This document shows positions 13,901 through 23,849 of a DNA stretch of 62,500 nt, piece after piece. The number at the start of each line of letters is the position of its first letter. The first letter of the stretch is position 1. The DNA is from Glandiceps talaboti (lineage: Eukaryota > Hemichordata > Enteropneusta > Spengelidae). The stretch lies in NCBI RefSeq assembly GCF_964340395.1, contig NC_135557.1, positions 7,036,216 through 7,098,715 on the forward strand. Direction: 5' to 3'. The notes under the pieces are model-generated. The model ran no database searches, was not told where the DNA came from, and saw only the letters and a program-made list of their open reading frames with translations. The translations under genes were made by a program, and so were the position numbers.

Positions 13901-16279
13901 TGAATATATTATGGGTCTGATTGAAAAAGTATACTTCCATCAAAATGTAACTTTAAGTAAGAAAAAAATGATATACTGTAGTTATTATGTAAAGTAATTA
14001 AGGATTTATTGATTTTAATTCTGATTCAGATTGACCCAATGTAAATATAGAAATAGTGGTACACCATCCTCTTATTGTGAAGTTGCTGATATTGAATTTT
14101 TTTTTTCTCACCAGGACATCCTGTTGTGAACAGATCGTTATCAGAAATGAAACTTTCTTTATTTGGTATTCAGTTGGAGACTAGGAAATTTATGGCACTT
14201 ATATCAGTCATGTAAGTAAAAATTCTAACAAAATAATTTTACAAAGTGTGTGAAAATTTGAAACCCTTCTCTATGGTTGGAAAGCACGAATAGGATAGTA
14301 ACATCAACAAGATTTCAGTCAACATATATACAATGTAGATTTATTTAGCATATCACTGCAACAGTAACTCTTTAGTATGTACATGTACAACCAGTGACAT
14401 ACAAGCATTAATTAACAAGTGGAGCTTGTTAAAAACCAGGAAAGTAATTAAATGAGTTGGATTAATATCACTTTTCACAGCATGTTGGAAGTACAATTAT
14501 GGTGACTGCTTAAGAATTTTAACAATAATTTCCCAAAGTGTGTGAACTGTTTCGAGGCCTTCCCTGTACCACTGATTATAAAATGATGAGGATAGTGACA
14601 TGAATTGGACTTCAGTTCAATGTAACGATGTATTAAACATGTCACTATCGTAATTGTGACTGCTTAGTATGTATGCATTTGAAAGGGAAAAGTTTCAATG
14701 TTAAGTTTTGGATGGAGCTGTAAAGAGCCATGTGGTTCACTTTGATGAAACATACACTGATTGCATATAATAGAAAATTGTATCTGCCTATAAACAGTCA
14801 AAAAATCAGAGCAATTTAGTAAAGCTTAGTGAGAAAAAATAAATTAGATGTAGCTTTAACCTTTGTAAAGTGACTAGTTTGGTTATTTTCTACAAAAAAA
14901 AAAATTAATACACACTTACTATGAAAATGGAAACTGCCAAAATGCCACATATTCTAATTTTGCAGATATCATTGGTTACCAACTTGCAGTACCAACTTAC
15001 AAAAATTCATGTATTTCGCTTAATATTTTAGTAATTTTGATAAATGAGGTATCATTTTATGTCAAATTGTATGTACTTTTTAACTAAATAGAAAAACAAC
15101 TTTTAACCAATTTAAAAAAATCACTTGGGATACCTATTAATATTGTCATGTTAAAGTCACAAATAAATATCCACCTGAGTGTAAGTGTCAGGTTGATATT
15201 TATTTGTGACTGACTATTACAGTACATGTATTTTATATAGTACCTCACCTGATTACTCTATTCTCTGTTACAGATTGCTGGTGTTGTTGTTATTCAATGT
15301 CATATTATTTTACCGACTGAAATCGTTGGAACTAACGGCAAGTCAGAGTAACTCATGGCAACTACAGAATGCTATTAACTCCTTCAAGTGAGTACTTTGT
15401 ATATGTTGTTATTCTGTATCTAGATTGTACAAAGTATGGGTGTTTTGAAACTGCAAGAAATGTCTTGTTTGACAGGGTCTTACTACCCAGGGGTAAAAGC
15501 TTACACTTTGGCTCTGTCAATGTGATGAATTTGAGTCAAATTCCACCTTTGATCTATTTACCAGGGGGAGGGGGGCTGGAGACAGTCAAAGGTATACTTC
15601 ATCTTGTACTGCCTCTGCACAGAGATAATGGTCAGGTGTGTCACAGGTTATGTCACAGGTTGGGTAATGGTTGGGTTAATAAATTTGTAGTGTCTCACAG
15701 TATTAGCACAGGCTTTGTCAAATTCTCCATTTGCTGGTTTTACTTCTAGGCAGCATAAACAATTAGAACCCTTGGTTGTGATACAAGAACTAATCATGGC
15801 TGTGATGAACATATTTAACAGACGATAAGAAGATGTATTCTTCTTTCTTCCAAAATTACAACGAGATATCGGAGATATAGTATAGCTTCTGTACCACTGT
15901 GAGTGATAATTCGACTTATTGTGGTGTTTGGTCTCTTTCAGTGATATTCCTAAAACTTCACATGAATGGTCAGATCTTTTAAAACAACAGCAATATTATC
16001 ACGATGCTGAGTTGGAGAGATGGCGAGAGATATTGGACATCAGCATACAACTTTTAGATCAGGTATGTCACTTATACATATTATCAGCACTACAATATCA
16101 TTAGCAATACACTGATAACAGTAAAAATGGTATTTGTCATGAAATGTTTCCTGAAATTTGTTGTAAAACGTTTTGTTTTTCTGTCTCTCCAGATGAAAGG
16201 AACCTTAGTGGATTTAAAAGGTGGTATAAAAACATCTGAAGAAAGAAGACCAAATGTTGATCAGACAAACAAAACTTAA
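395..16279 (+). CDS. GRAMD1: GRAMD1/Aster-type sterol transfer protein, 3' part of gene (11 coding exons)
   Basis: Aster proteins sit in the endoplasmic reticulum membrane at plasma-membrane contacts and move cholesterol through the VASt domain. Coding exons: 395-704, 2233-2289, 4029-4175, then 5036-5154 or 5647-5765, 9752-9897, 11627-11730, 12722-12922, 14115-14211, 15274-15387, 15942-16062, 16193-16279. All junctions are GT/AG and in phase, giving 500 residues plus TAA. Residues 1-122 are an acidic, Ser/Pro-rich linker (ending near DESDFSEEDE). Residues about 125-295 are the VASt domain, with FYREFLEARKTT, NRYCITRV and YRKSVWGLVKTIIEKN as in the family. A Lys/Arg-rich stretch follows. Residues 388-407 form one membrane helix (LISVILLVLLLFNVILFY), then the conserved luminal tail (YRLKSLE, ERWREILDISIQLLDQ). 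The N-terminal GRAM domain must lie left of the window. The paralogue (1A/B/C) cannot be assigned, and the invertebrate gene is probably a single ancestor. Confidence 0.93.
835..1131. repeat. (CATA)n microsatellite with CAC and CATG blocks
   Basis: Runs of CATA are interrupted by ACCACCACC, (CA)n and (TGCA)n blocks. Together with 1-232 it brackets the exon at 395-704 with complementary tetranucleotide runs. Confidence 0.95.
1563..1802. repeat. Tandem repeat, 60-bp unit, 4 copies
   Basis: Each unit contains GGTGTATTACAATGGGATAT, TGCCCATTTTCCCAGATAAT and GCTTACAAGACACCAGCAAA. It is open on both strands because the unit is a multiple of 3. It lies in the intron 705-2232. Confidence 0.92.
1979..2034. 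repeat. (TC)n pyrimidine tract
   Basis: Dinucleotide run in the GRAMD1 intron 705-2232, about 200 nt upstream of the exon at 2233. Confidence 0.9.
2829..3212. mobile_element. Fold-back (MITE-like) element
   Basis: The left end AGCTCTGTCCACATCTGATC is mirrored by the right end, which reads AGCCTGTCCATACTACAAAA then TCTGATCCAGATCC on the minus strand. Inner GATCCAGATC repeats also pair. TA lies next to the left end and TTA next to the right, compatible with a mariner-type TA target. No open frame. In the intron 2290-4028. Confidence 0.72.
3436..3830. mobile_element. Fold-back (MITE-like) element, hAT-like ends
   Basis: The left end AGTGTTGCAGCCAG is matched by CTGGCTGCAACACT at the right end. 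Further inside, a sequence around GTGGGTCAT/ATGACCC also pairs loosely. A clear target duplication was not found. In the intron 2290-4028. Confidence 0.65.
4226..4313. repeat. (GTGTT)n / (GTT)n microsatellite
   Basis: Lies about 50 nt after the donor of the exon 4029-4175. Confidence 0.95.
4436..4744. repeat. (GAT)n trinucleotide array
   Basis: About 300 bp of GAT/GATAGT/GATAAT units with a duplicated block (GAACACNGGTGATGATGATA at about 4478 and 4600). It lies in the intron before exon 4a. Asp-rich open frames are artefacts. Confidence 0.95.
4866..4941. repeat. (TG)n microsatellite
   Basis: It ends about 95 nt upstream of the exon 4a acceptor (5035). Confidence 0.95.
5036..5154 (+). CDS. 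GRAMD1: Alternative VASt exon 4a of GRAMD1
   Basis: The acceptor is TTCCTTCTAATAG at 5023-5035 and the donor is CAG|gtggac. The exon is 119 nt long, entered in phase 1 and left in phase 0. It encodes 40 residues including DPWEPTDTGNLVRN and MGPRT, aligning without gaps to the exon at 5647-5765 with 14 of 40 identities (P-W, VRN, LT, GP, T, T, Q). It diverges more from the usual Aster pattern than the second copy (SYDLTNQF where Aster proteins have TYT-L). There is no internal stop in the used frame, so it looks functional. Confidence 0.8.
5168..5214. repeat. (AAATC)n pentanucleotide repeat
   Basis: About nine units start 14 nt after the exon 4a donor, in the 492-nt intron between the two alternative exons. 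Confidence 0.93.
5647..5765 (+). CDS. GRAMD1: Alternative VASt exon 4b of GRAMD1
   Basis: The acceptor is TTTTTTGTAG at 5637-5646 after a long pyrimidine run, and the donor is CAG|gtgcct. It has the same length (119 nt) and phases as 5036-5154. It encodes IVMFPWQDIDKSKMVRN, TYTLTLF and FGPKTSETSEVQ, close to the canonical VASt segment (PW..., TYT-L, GPKT, ETQ). If it followed exon 4a directly it would be read out of frame and hit TAG after nine codons. Confidence 0.85.
5790..5990. repeat. Imperfect 33-bp tandem repeat
   Basis: CCTAACTGAACTAATACCAA then CCTGCAAAATTT, repeated 4-5 times at 32-33 bp spacing, right after exon 4b. Confidence 0.8.
5991..8230 (+). other. GRAMD1 intron interior, nothing recognised
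   Basis: AT-rich sequence with no splice-bounded conserved frame that I can see on either strand. Part of the intron 5766-9751. Confidence 0.5.
8238..8540. mobile_element. Fold-back element, family 1, copy 1
   Basis: The left arm TTTAAAGTGGTCATATGGAT, GAGGATTTGGTATTTATTTT is matched on the minus strand from the right end (GCCATATGGCTGAGGATTGG, GTATTTATTTTTG). A second pair further in is CCTACTTGAAAAATCAATGTG versus TTGATTTTTCAAGTAGG. Arms are about 90 bp with no open frame. Confidence 0.85.
8780..8920 (+). mobile_element. SINE-like 3' end
   Basis: GTAAAAGCACTGCGAGCACA, ATGTGGGAAAGTGCTGCATA followed by a run of TTATTATTA-type sequence has the form of a widespread invertebrate SINE tail. The tRNA-derived head is not clear. 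Confidence 0.5.
9020..9295 (-). mobile_element. tRNA-derived SINE
   Basis: On the minus strand, an A box (TGGCCGAGTGG) near 9275 and a B box (GGTTCGAACCCC) near 9230 form a tRNA-Ser/Leu-like head. It is followed by the conserved AAACCGGAGTACCCGGGGAA block read on the plus strand at about 9118-9139. That block is shared by SINEs of many invertebrates (possibly the MetaSINE central domain; named from memory). It lies in the GRAMD1 intron 5766-9751. Confidence 0.7.
9296..9751 (+). other. End of GRAMD1 intron, nothing recognised
   Basis: AT-rich. The acceptor of the exon at 9752 is preceded by TCTTCTCTATTGTCTAATCC. Confidence 0.5.
9898..10419 (+). other. GRAMD1 intron with degenerate repeats of an exon end
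   Basis: After the donor, short degraded copies of the exon end recur: TAGCACACAGTGTAGACTCAGGTAGGTA at 9877 resembles TAGCATACATTG/GGCTTAGATAGGTACAG at about 10002, AGCACACATTATATACTTAG at about 10088, and GCACACGGTGAAGACTCAAG at about 10182. The pattern suggests that old tandem duplication included the 5' splice site. Confidence 0.55.
10420..11240. repeat. Minisatellite, about 57-bp unit, in GRAMD1 intron
   Basis: Repeated CATCATCACACTATAGAG, TTTCAGCTAATTGCACTCCC, TCACCCTCCCCCCTTGACC; spacing is 57 bp at 10873, 10930 and 10987. About 14 copies. C-run lengths vary. It lies in the intron 9898-11626. Confidence 0.9.
12140..12640. repeat. Minisatellite, 69-bp unit, about 7 copies, in GRAMD1 intron
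   Basis: The unit contains CATATTGAGTAGATAATTTT, TGTTGGACATGACCAACCTT and TTCTGTAACTCTACCA. Because 69 is a multiple of 3, the antisense strand stays open in two frames as 23-residue repeats (such as KLSTQYAKELYGRVTEKVGH). It lies in the intron 11731-12721. No start context or splice sites support a gene. Confidence 0.9.
13310..13630. mobile_element. Fold-back element, family 1, copy 2
   Basis: It shares the arm with 8238-8540: TTGAAAAATCAATGTGAAAC on the left; TTGATTTTTCAAGTAGGA and ATAAATACCTAATTCTCATCCATATGG on the right. It lies in the intron 12923-14114. Confidence 0.85.
13730..13960 (+). repeat. Dispersed repeat X, copy 1
   Basis: GTACAGTGTCTAATTATTGG, TGTTTTAACAATTCTCTGTG, AATATATTATGG matches similar DNA at 44120-44530, 48780-49190 (inverted) and 58240-58480. 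In the intron 12923-14114. Confidence 0.6.
14212..15273 (+). other. GRAMD1 intron, nothing recognised
   Basis: AT-rich. A short inverted pair around 15160-15208 (AGTCACAAATAAATATCCAC / GGTTGATATTTATTTGTGACT) could form a 20-bp stem. Confidence 0.5.
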
Positions 16280-16960
16280 TTGCAGTCAAACAGAAATATA
16301 TCATACAATATTTAAATTGCAAATCCAAGAGTTACATTACAGAGCTACAGCTAAATAGATTTAATTTGTTTATCAAAGAAATTAAAGAAAAATTATTGAA
16401 GAAAATTATTCTTTAAATCATACTCCTGGCTAGAGGTAGATATATTTTTCTTCTGTTGGCAGGCCAGCAGTCAATATGTTGTGTTAAAAGTCAATATAAA
16501 AAAAATATGTTTTTGGTATTCTGAAATATTGTCATAGCAACAGTCAATACATTGTGTCAAAGGTCAATAAGTATGAAAGATGTGGTATTCTGAATCTTGA
16601 TGTATTTGATATTCTGAAATATTGACTGACTCGAGGTTAATATAGTGCATCAAAGGTCAATATATATGTATTTGATATTCTGAAATATTGACTGACTTGA
16701 AGTCAATATAGAGCATCAAAGGTCAATATTTATATGATGTATTTGATATTCTGAAATATTGACTGACTTGAAGTCAATATAGAGCATCAAAGGTCAATAT
16801 TTATATGATGTATTTGATATTCTGAAATATTGACTGACTTGAAGTCAATATTGTGTATCAAAGGTCATATACATTATCTGAAATATTATTAGTGCACGTC
16901 AATATCTTGTATCAAAAGATGAAATATCTACAACGCAGCAAATATCACAAACAAACTTTC
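16280..16960 (+). other. GRAMD1 3' untranslated and downstream region with tandem repeats
   Basis: This follows the TAA at 16277-16279. An ATTAAA at 16381-16386 is a candidate polyadenylation signal, but no strong AATAAA/GU-rich pair stands out, so the transcript end is not defined. From about 16560 the sequence becomes an imperfect tandem repeat of about 65-75 bp (TATTCTGAAATATTGACTGA, then GTCAATAT and ATCAAAGGTCAATAT). Confidence 0.5.
16560..16870. repeat. Tandem repeat, about 75-bp unit
   Basis: TATTTGATATTCTGAAATAT, TGACTGACTTGAAGTCAATA, then ATCAAAGGTCAATATTTATA, repeated about four times. The TGACTTGAAGTCA core is an internal palindrome. Confidence 0.85.
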
Positions 16961-17539
16961 ATCTACCTTCACATATTCTGTATGTACTTCAAATAACACA
17001 TTTTGACTTTCAAGTCTATCAGCATTTCAATCTGGTTTATGTTAGAGATGATTTCAGAATAATACATCAATGGATTTCAAAGTCTACATTTTACATACCA
17101 GATTCTGAATTAATTTTTGATATTTTCGATTTCAGTTTTTCTTTTCAAAATTTCAGCGAGAGTATAATGACTGTACTGTTAAGCTGCTCGTTAACAAACT
17201 CCATCGGAAGACTTTTAATACAATTCTTTGATCTTGTTTCACAAACTATATTTAGTTGCAATGTCTAGAAACAGTTGCGATCGGAATACAAGTTTCAAGG
17301 AAGTAGATAACATCAGTACGTAACTTTCAAAGAATACATGAAGATTATCGGACTAGAAGTTTGAAAGAAATTATTTACAAAACAATGTAAGTTTTCAAGA
17401 TATAGATTGATGGAATGTAACTTTCCAAGAAATAGAGTCTATCAGATTATATGTTTCCAAGAAATTGAATACGTCACAGTGTAAATTTCAGAGAAATAGA
17501 TTATTGGAATGTAACTTTGAAAGAGATGGTTTACATTAC

Positions 17540-17825
17540 AATATAACTTTCCAAGAAATAGATAACATCAGAAAGTAACTTTCCAAGAAATAGATAACAT
17601 CAGAAAGTAACTTTCCAAGAAATAGATAACATCAGAAAGTAACTTTCCAAGAAATAGATACCCAGAGAAATAGATTCCCAGAGAATGTAACTTTCCAAGA
17701 AATAGATAACATCAAAAAGTAACTTTCCAAGAAATAGATAACATCAAAAAGTAACTTTCCAAGAAATAGATTCCAAGAGAATATAACTTTCCAAGAAATA
17801 GATAACATCAGAAAGTAACTTTAGT
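17540..17825. repeat. Tandem repeat, about 33-bp unit
   Basis: AACTTTCCAAGAAATAGATA, ACATCAGAAAGT repeated about eight times. Inverted copies of the same words (TTTCTTGGAAAGTTAC) lie at 17887-17902 after a poly-T run (17842-17862). Confidence 0.85.
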
Positions 17826-18784
17826 ATTCTCTGAGAATCTTTTTTTTTTTTTTTTTTTTTAGAAAGTTGCGATTTGATGTCATTTATTTCTTGGAAAGTT
17901 ACATGATTCCCTCAGTATTCAATGGAATGATAAAAATATCTTTTTTTCAAGAACAAACTCAAAGATTTCAAAAATGTATCATGGAAAAAGACAAAAACTA
18001 AAACAAAAAATAGACACCATAGACTGAATAGATTCCATCAGAATGTAACTTTTATAGATTACGAGCAGAATATAATTTTTAACGAAGTATTGTTTTTATT
18101 GTGAATACTTTTATTTGAATCGTAAAAAAAAACAAATTTTATCAAAGTCTAGTAAGTTGATTAGTTCACATGCAGGTGCAGTCAGATGAAAGAATACATG
18201 TACAGCATTACATTATAAATGTACTCAACATCAACATATATCGTTCATTCTTTGAAAACTGAAAATTATCATAGGCCAATGAGTTTGTTAACGTCACATA
18301 TGACGATCAGCACTTTAAACGATATACTTAGATGGAGTGTGCTATATATCAACATTCAGAGCGGTGTTTGCATTTTGATATACAGCGCATTGCAGGTTAC
18401 TGTTCACTGGCTGTGTTTGATGCAAGCAAGCAGGAACCAGTAAGAAACTGTGCATGCTAAACTTTAATAGCGAGATGATTTCATGCTGCATTTAGTCTGA
18501 ATGAAGTAATCCAATTAAATATACTGCAACTATATATACAGACATGCCGGTGCCAATGGTTTGATGTCGGCATATTGGCACCTTAGTTCAATTCATTGAG
18601 ACAAAATTTAGCCAGAAACACTATGCATTTAATCATGCCATCTCGAAGTGTGTAGTCTCTGCATTGCTGTATTAAGCTGAACCAGTAAACAGTAGAATGC
18701 GATGCACTGTACTATATTCTGGTTATCAGAATGATTTGTTATTTTTGACAGAAAAAAATGTTCTGTTTATTATTTTTATGCCAG

Positions 18785-18866
18785 AAATTTATCAAAAAAG
18801 CCTACCAACTTGATATTAGCATGCACTCAATCCTCATCCACATGGCTACTTTAAAGTACCTGTAGA
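18785..18866. mobile_element. Fold-back element, family 1, one arm only
   Basis: CACTCAATCCTCATCCACAT, GGCTACTTTAAAGT matches the right arm of the copies at 8238 and 13310. The rest is not recognisable. Confidence 0.6.
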
Positions 18867-19244
18867 GTATAGAGTTACTTTTTTTTCAATCATTAACAGA
18901 GTTTCAATTGAATATATTTACAGTATTGTCTTTTTTTTTAATTGTTTATTTTTTATTCTTGAGACAATGATTCTGAAATGAATGGACCAAGTCTACTTGT
19001 ATTTACAAAGGTACACAATTGTATTATTTCCCCCTCACCTAATAAAAAAAAAAACAACCCAATTACAATACTGAGAACTTAGAATTCATAGAGATGACTA
19101 GAATGAAAGCACCAGACATGCATCAGCAGCACTTAGTCCCAAAGTCAGAACCGTTCCCAAGTTTTGTCGTACATTCATGACATCATACATGATTGTAACA
19201 AAGCGTGAGGGTTCTAATCCCCTTCTGTTGAGATTCATTGTATT

Positions 19245-19365
19245 TGATATTATGATATTTTGACTGACTTGAGGTCAATATTGTGTATCAAAGGTCATAT
19301 AGATTATCTGAAATATTATTAGTGCACGTCAATATCTTGTATCAAAAGATGAAATATCTACAATT
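19245..19365. repeat. Second copy of a GRAMD1 3'-region segment
   Basis: Nearly exact repeat of about 16815-16932: GACTTGAGGTCAATATTGTG, TATCAAAGGTCATATAGATT, ATCTGAAATATTATTAGTGC, ACGTCAATATCTTGTATCAA. Confidence 0.85.
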
Positions 19366-19639
19366 ATGAATCAAGGTTGAAAGACAGAAAATGAAGACTC
19401 AAAATCGTTAATAAACACATATGTCATTATGAGAACAGTGTGTGTGAGTAATCTAACAGACAGGGAGCCAAATTCCGCTGCTGCTATGCTCACATAAATG
19501 TTATCAACATTTTGCCAGTGGTCTTTTGTCTTCAAAAGATGAAAGCATTAAATTGTACGTGTGCGTTTTATTCATTTCAGCTAAAAAATACATTCTCTGA
19601 TAATCTATGCTACACACATTTTATCAAAGTGCTACAGTC

Positions 19640-19760
19640 ATTTTCAAACCACCCAACCATTTTACAACCAACCAGCCATTTTTCAAACCAACCAGTCATT
19701 TTTCAAACCACCCAGTCATTTTTCAAACCACCCAGTCATTTTCAAACCACCCAGCCTCTT
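19640..19760. repeat. 19-20-bp tandem repeat
   Basis: CATTTTTCAAACCACCCAGT-type units, about six copies. Confidence 0.8.
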
Positions 19761-20369
19761 TTGCGACAATGTTGCAATTTACACCCTGTTTCTTTAAGGC
19801 TTACTTCTATAAGATTAGTTGCTACATGTGCTACATTACAAGGATCATTTTTATTCACCTAGATTGTGCAATACATTTGTTAGCGATACACCAATAATCT
19901 ATACTACACTCATCCTGCCAGTGACCCCTATTTTCTTAGATACCCACCCAGTTGCTTTGCAACAATAGTAAAACTCGCAGCCAATTTCTGAACCATCAGA
20001 CACTTACCATGGCTCTCTATAATTACTTATATTATCTTACAGTCATTTTTTTTTAAATAATTAAATATCCAAATGTTTGTGTACATGCATTAAACCACTA
20101 GTTATGTGAGTCCGTTGCCATGGCAACTTACAAACAAGTAAATTCTATAAAGTACAGTCTTTCTCAAGATTATGATAAAATTGTGCAATTTGTCTATTTC
20201 CAGTTAATCAGCATACTATTACCATATATGAATTTATTTTGACTTGTATGGCTAAGATTTTAAACAATTTTATCAGTATTGTTGTGTGAATTTTTCATCT
20301 TTTTGGAATACCATTACCTTCTCAATGTGTTGTATCTTGTTATATTAAGAATTAAGATATTTTTTTGCC

Positions 20370-20693
20370 TTAAAGGGGAACACACCACTACAGGAAATCA
20401 CTCGGCGACATTTTCATAAACTGTAGGTTCTGGAGGGTCTCATGATTTTACATCACCTACAATCACATATGTCAGAGAAACATCAAGTTGAACTTGCGCC
20501 TTTATAGGGTATCTTTGCTGTGGAACATTGCATCATGGGAGTCAGCAGAAATAATGTATTCATGGTTGCACAACATCAACTTGAATTCAATCAATCGCAA
20601 GTAATTGTAGATGACATAAAATCGTGAAATGACTCTCCAGAACCCGTAGTTTATGAAAATGACTTCATTTCTTGTAGTGGTGTTCCCCTTTAA
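20370..20693. mobile_element. Fold-back element with TTAAAGGGGAACACCACTAC ends
   Basis: The left arm begins TTAAAGGGGAACACACCACTAC and the right end is its inverse, GTAGTGGTGTTCCCCTTTAA. Arms extend about 100 bp (CATTTTCATAAACTGTAGGT, TCTGGAGGGTCTCATGATTT). A diverged partial copy lies at about 11880-12050, ending GGAGTGGTGCACCACTTTAG. TTAA/TA at both ends may be the target duplication. Confidence 0.85.
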
Positions 20694-21712
20694 TGTAAAA
20701 CATTCATTGTTCACCAAGTAGAAAAACAGTACAAAGTTCTAATGCCATATAGGTAACGATGATGATAATTCTTCTGATCATTTCTCTCTACTCTATTCTG
20801 ATTTTTTAAAACTTCAAGACGTTTTTTTTATTGTGCAATGTTCTCTTAGTTCTATCCACCAATTATTTCAGTGGTCACTAGTTCACTTTTAATTGTAAAC
20901 TTCAGAAATTCTGATGATTTTGTTTGTTTTATATGCGTGTATAGATAAGGACAAACATAAAGACAGCAATATAGGTACCAGAGAAGTGATATTACAACTC
21001 CTGAAATAACATCGTATATTTCTAATTTTACAAACTGCAAATTAAAAAAAAAACACCAGCACATTCCCGTGCTAATGCTATTCAGAAAGTATTCATGCAA
21101 AGACAGACAATGTAATTAGTGTTACTGTTGCATTTATCAAGTGGAAGTTTATTTCACACCTTCCACAGATAAAAACCAAATTGATAAAAGCATCATACCA
21201 CCCTATATCAGAGGCATCCACAGCTCAGTTGTATTTATATCAGTTCCCTTACTGTCTTTAACTGATATTTCAATGCTGAAGTCTCTTGGACGCATGCAAG
21301 CAAACACACCGGTGTTTTTCCCCAGTTGTAACAGTTATCACTCGGAAAAAGATATGGTACATAAAATGTAAAATGTTCTAAGTAGAGTTATTACAACAGA
21401 AAAACTATTAAGCCAACCCTAGTAATATTTGTTCAAAGTAATGACTTTCTTTTGTAACTTGTTTCAGAATTCAAAGAATATACTGGACAATTTGAAATAT
21501 AGTTTCAGCCTTTTTTGAAGGCAAAGCAGTAATGGTGTTTCCATGGCACCATCAGTCAGAGACACGATTTACTATATTATAGTTACTGTCCAAAAAAATT
21601 TACATTTTGGAAGAGAGATTATGAAGAAATTATAATATCACCACGGAGACAGGATAATATTGTAGCAATAATTCGTTACATAGTTGTTAAGTCACAAAAC
21701 CTATGCTTAAAG
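20694..21712. other. Intergenic, nothing recognised
   Basis: No conserved frame or splice-bounded exon seen on either strand. Confidence 0.45.
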
Positions 21713-21930
21713 TGTTGTTGTTGTTGTTGTTGTTGTGCTGCTGCATTCACCAATTGGTTTCAGATTTTAAATAGACTGTGAGGTCTGTCATAAAGGACTA
21801 CTGTGAAGTCTGTCATAAAGTGCAGTACTGCTAGGTCTGTCATAAAGTGCAGTACTGCAAGGTCTGTCATAAAGTGCAGTACTGCGAGGTCTGTCATAAA
21901 GGGCAGTACTGCGAGGTCTGTCATAAAGTA
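21713..21930. repeat. (GTT)n run and 27-bp tandem repeat
   Basis: GTTGTTGTT at 21714-21736, then GGTCTGTCATAAAGTGCAGT, ACTGCGA at a 27-bp period (21808, 21835, 21862, 21889, 21916). Confidence 0.88.
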
Positions 21931-22075
21931 TGGTACTTGTACTTGTAAGGCAAGACACTAATCGATGACTCAAGTCATGTCAGTACTCTGTATATATGAA
22001 ATGATGGCAAGATATACAATAAACTGATCAATACAAATAAGAACTGGGTTATGAATTTATTAGCCTCCTCCTCCC

Positions 22076-22700
22076 CCCCCCCCAAAAAAAAAGGGCAGAG
22101 CCCGACGGGGGATTCTATGTTGGGTTCTGTTCGTCTGTCTGCCCGTCTCTTCCTTCCGTCCATCCGTCTGTATCTGTATTCACCTGTATCTCCAATATGC
22201 ATGCTCCAATTTCAACCAAATCTGGTACAAATGTCATATGTTATAGAGAGCATATGCACGTCACTTGGTTGTACAACCCTCACAACAACCGTGAAATGGC
22301 AGCCACATTTGTCATAAATAATCACACTTTTGCCCAATGACGAGCTTTCTAATGACACATTGAACTTTGACCTTGACCTTCAAGGTCAAATAACCATATT
22401 ATTGTCCAAGTGTATATGTATATCTTTGAAATGTGTGGACTGATTCCAACCAAACCTGGGACACTTGTCAGATACTATAGCCTGCATATGCACATCTCTT
22501 CCTTTCACAACATGTACAATAACAGCTGAATGGCGGCCACATTTGTCATAAGTATTCACATTTTACTCATTAACTCTTGAACCTTAATAGATCGAGGTAA
22601 CATTCAAGTGTCTACCACCATTTTATTAGTAATGACCTTTGTAATGAGACCATGACCTTTGATCTTGACCTCAGTGTCCAAGGTCAGAGGACAGAAATTT
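22076..22700. repeat. Dispersed repeat with two degenerate 240-bp halves
   Basis: The half from about 22190 (CCAATTTCAACCAAATCTGG ... GGCAGCCACATTTGTCATAA ... TTGACCTTGACC) is repeated from about 22440 (GATTCCAACCAAACCTGGGA ... GGCGGCCACATTTGTCATAA ... TTGATCTTGACC). It begins with C and A homopolymers at 22073-22092. Confidence 0.7.
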
Positions 22701-23779
22701 GTTGAAATACATACATTCTGTGGCAATCACAAGCCATGCAATTTCAACTGTCTGCCTGCTCAATATCAGAGTTGAGGTCAGACATAAAGTTATCATAATA
22801 TGATTCATACAGACATCATGTACAATCTATGAGGTGTTTTTGGATTTCTATGCTGCAATCTTTAAGACAATGCTGACATAGTTGAAATTGTCCAGGATCT
22901 ACACATACAGGTAAAAAATAATCCATTTTTGGTGTTGAGTGGCTGTATCTTTTAAATTGGCATAATAGCCATGACATTATTGCTGTCCTTTTTTAACTGG
23001 AAGCCAGCAAAATACTGCACAGACTCAACAACATGTCATTGTATTGTCAGGCTAGAGAAAAGCATTCCCTTACATTTACCTTTACATTACTTCAGGCCAT
23101 ACACACCTACCAAAATAGTCAGAGTATATTGTCACAGTTTATATTTAGCCAATATTGTATATGTCAACCCGCACTCGCTTTCAACATCACTTGCCAAATA
23201 CACAGTCATACCTAAGCATATTGTTATAACGAACTCACTCCAATCAAATGTCGTCAGTCCTTTCTTTAACACACACACATAAACACAAATCATACTTCCA
23301 TTTTCTATACATCACTCCTCACACATTTCAGCAATTAATATTACTATTTAAGTACTCTAACATTTCAATCTATAACTTAATTTCATGTTCAAACAATACA
23401 TCACACCTTTCAATAATACCAACAAAATCCTACTACAACAAATCCTCTTGGGGGGGGGGGGGCTATGTCTTCAACGAGGACTTGTTGTGTTTATGTGGAA
23501 ACATACGTTTATGGTGATATACATTGAAAGAAACAAGCCCATGTATATAAAATGAAATTGAGGAAAGAAAGGCCCATTGTGTTTAGGAGTCTTAACTCGT
23601 GTCTCCAGAATTCTCATCAAGAGTGCTCTGCAGCTGACCAGCCATACACTCTCAGAGTTATACGTTAGCAAATATATGGCGAGTAACCTTACAAAACGAA
23701 GTCCTGAATAATGGAAACTGGCAATTTAACAATCATAGATTTAGTATATATGCACATTATACACACAAACATATAAAAT

Positions 23780-23849
<70 letters not shown>

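Noticed and set aside
22051-22317. 88-codon frame starting MNLLASSSPPPKKKGQSP
   Set aside because: It lies across C and A homopolymers and a dispersed repeat. No domain or gene signals.
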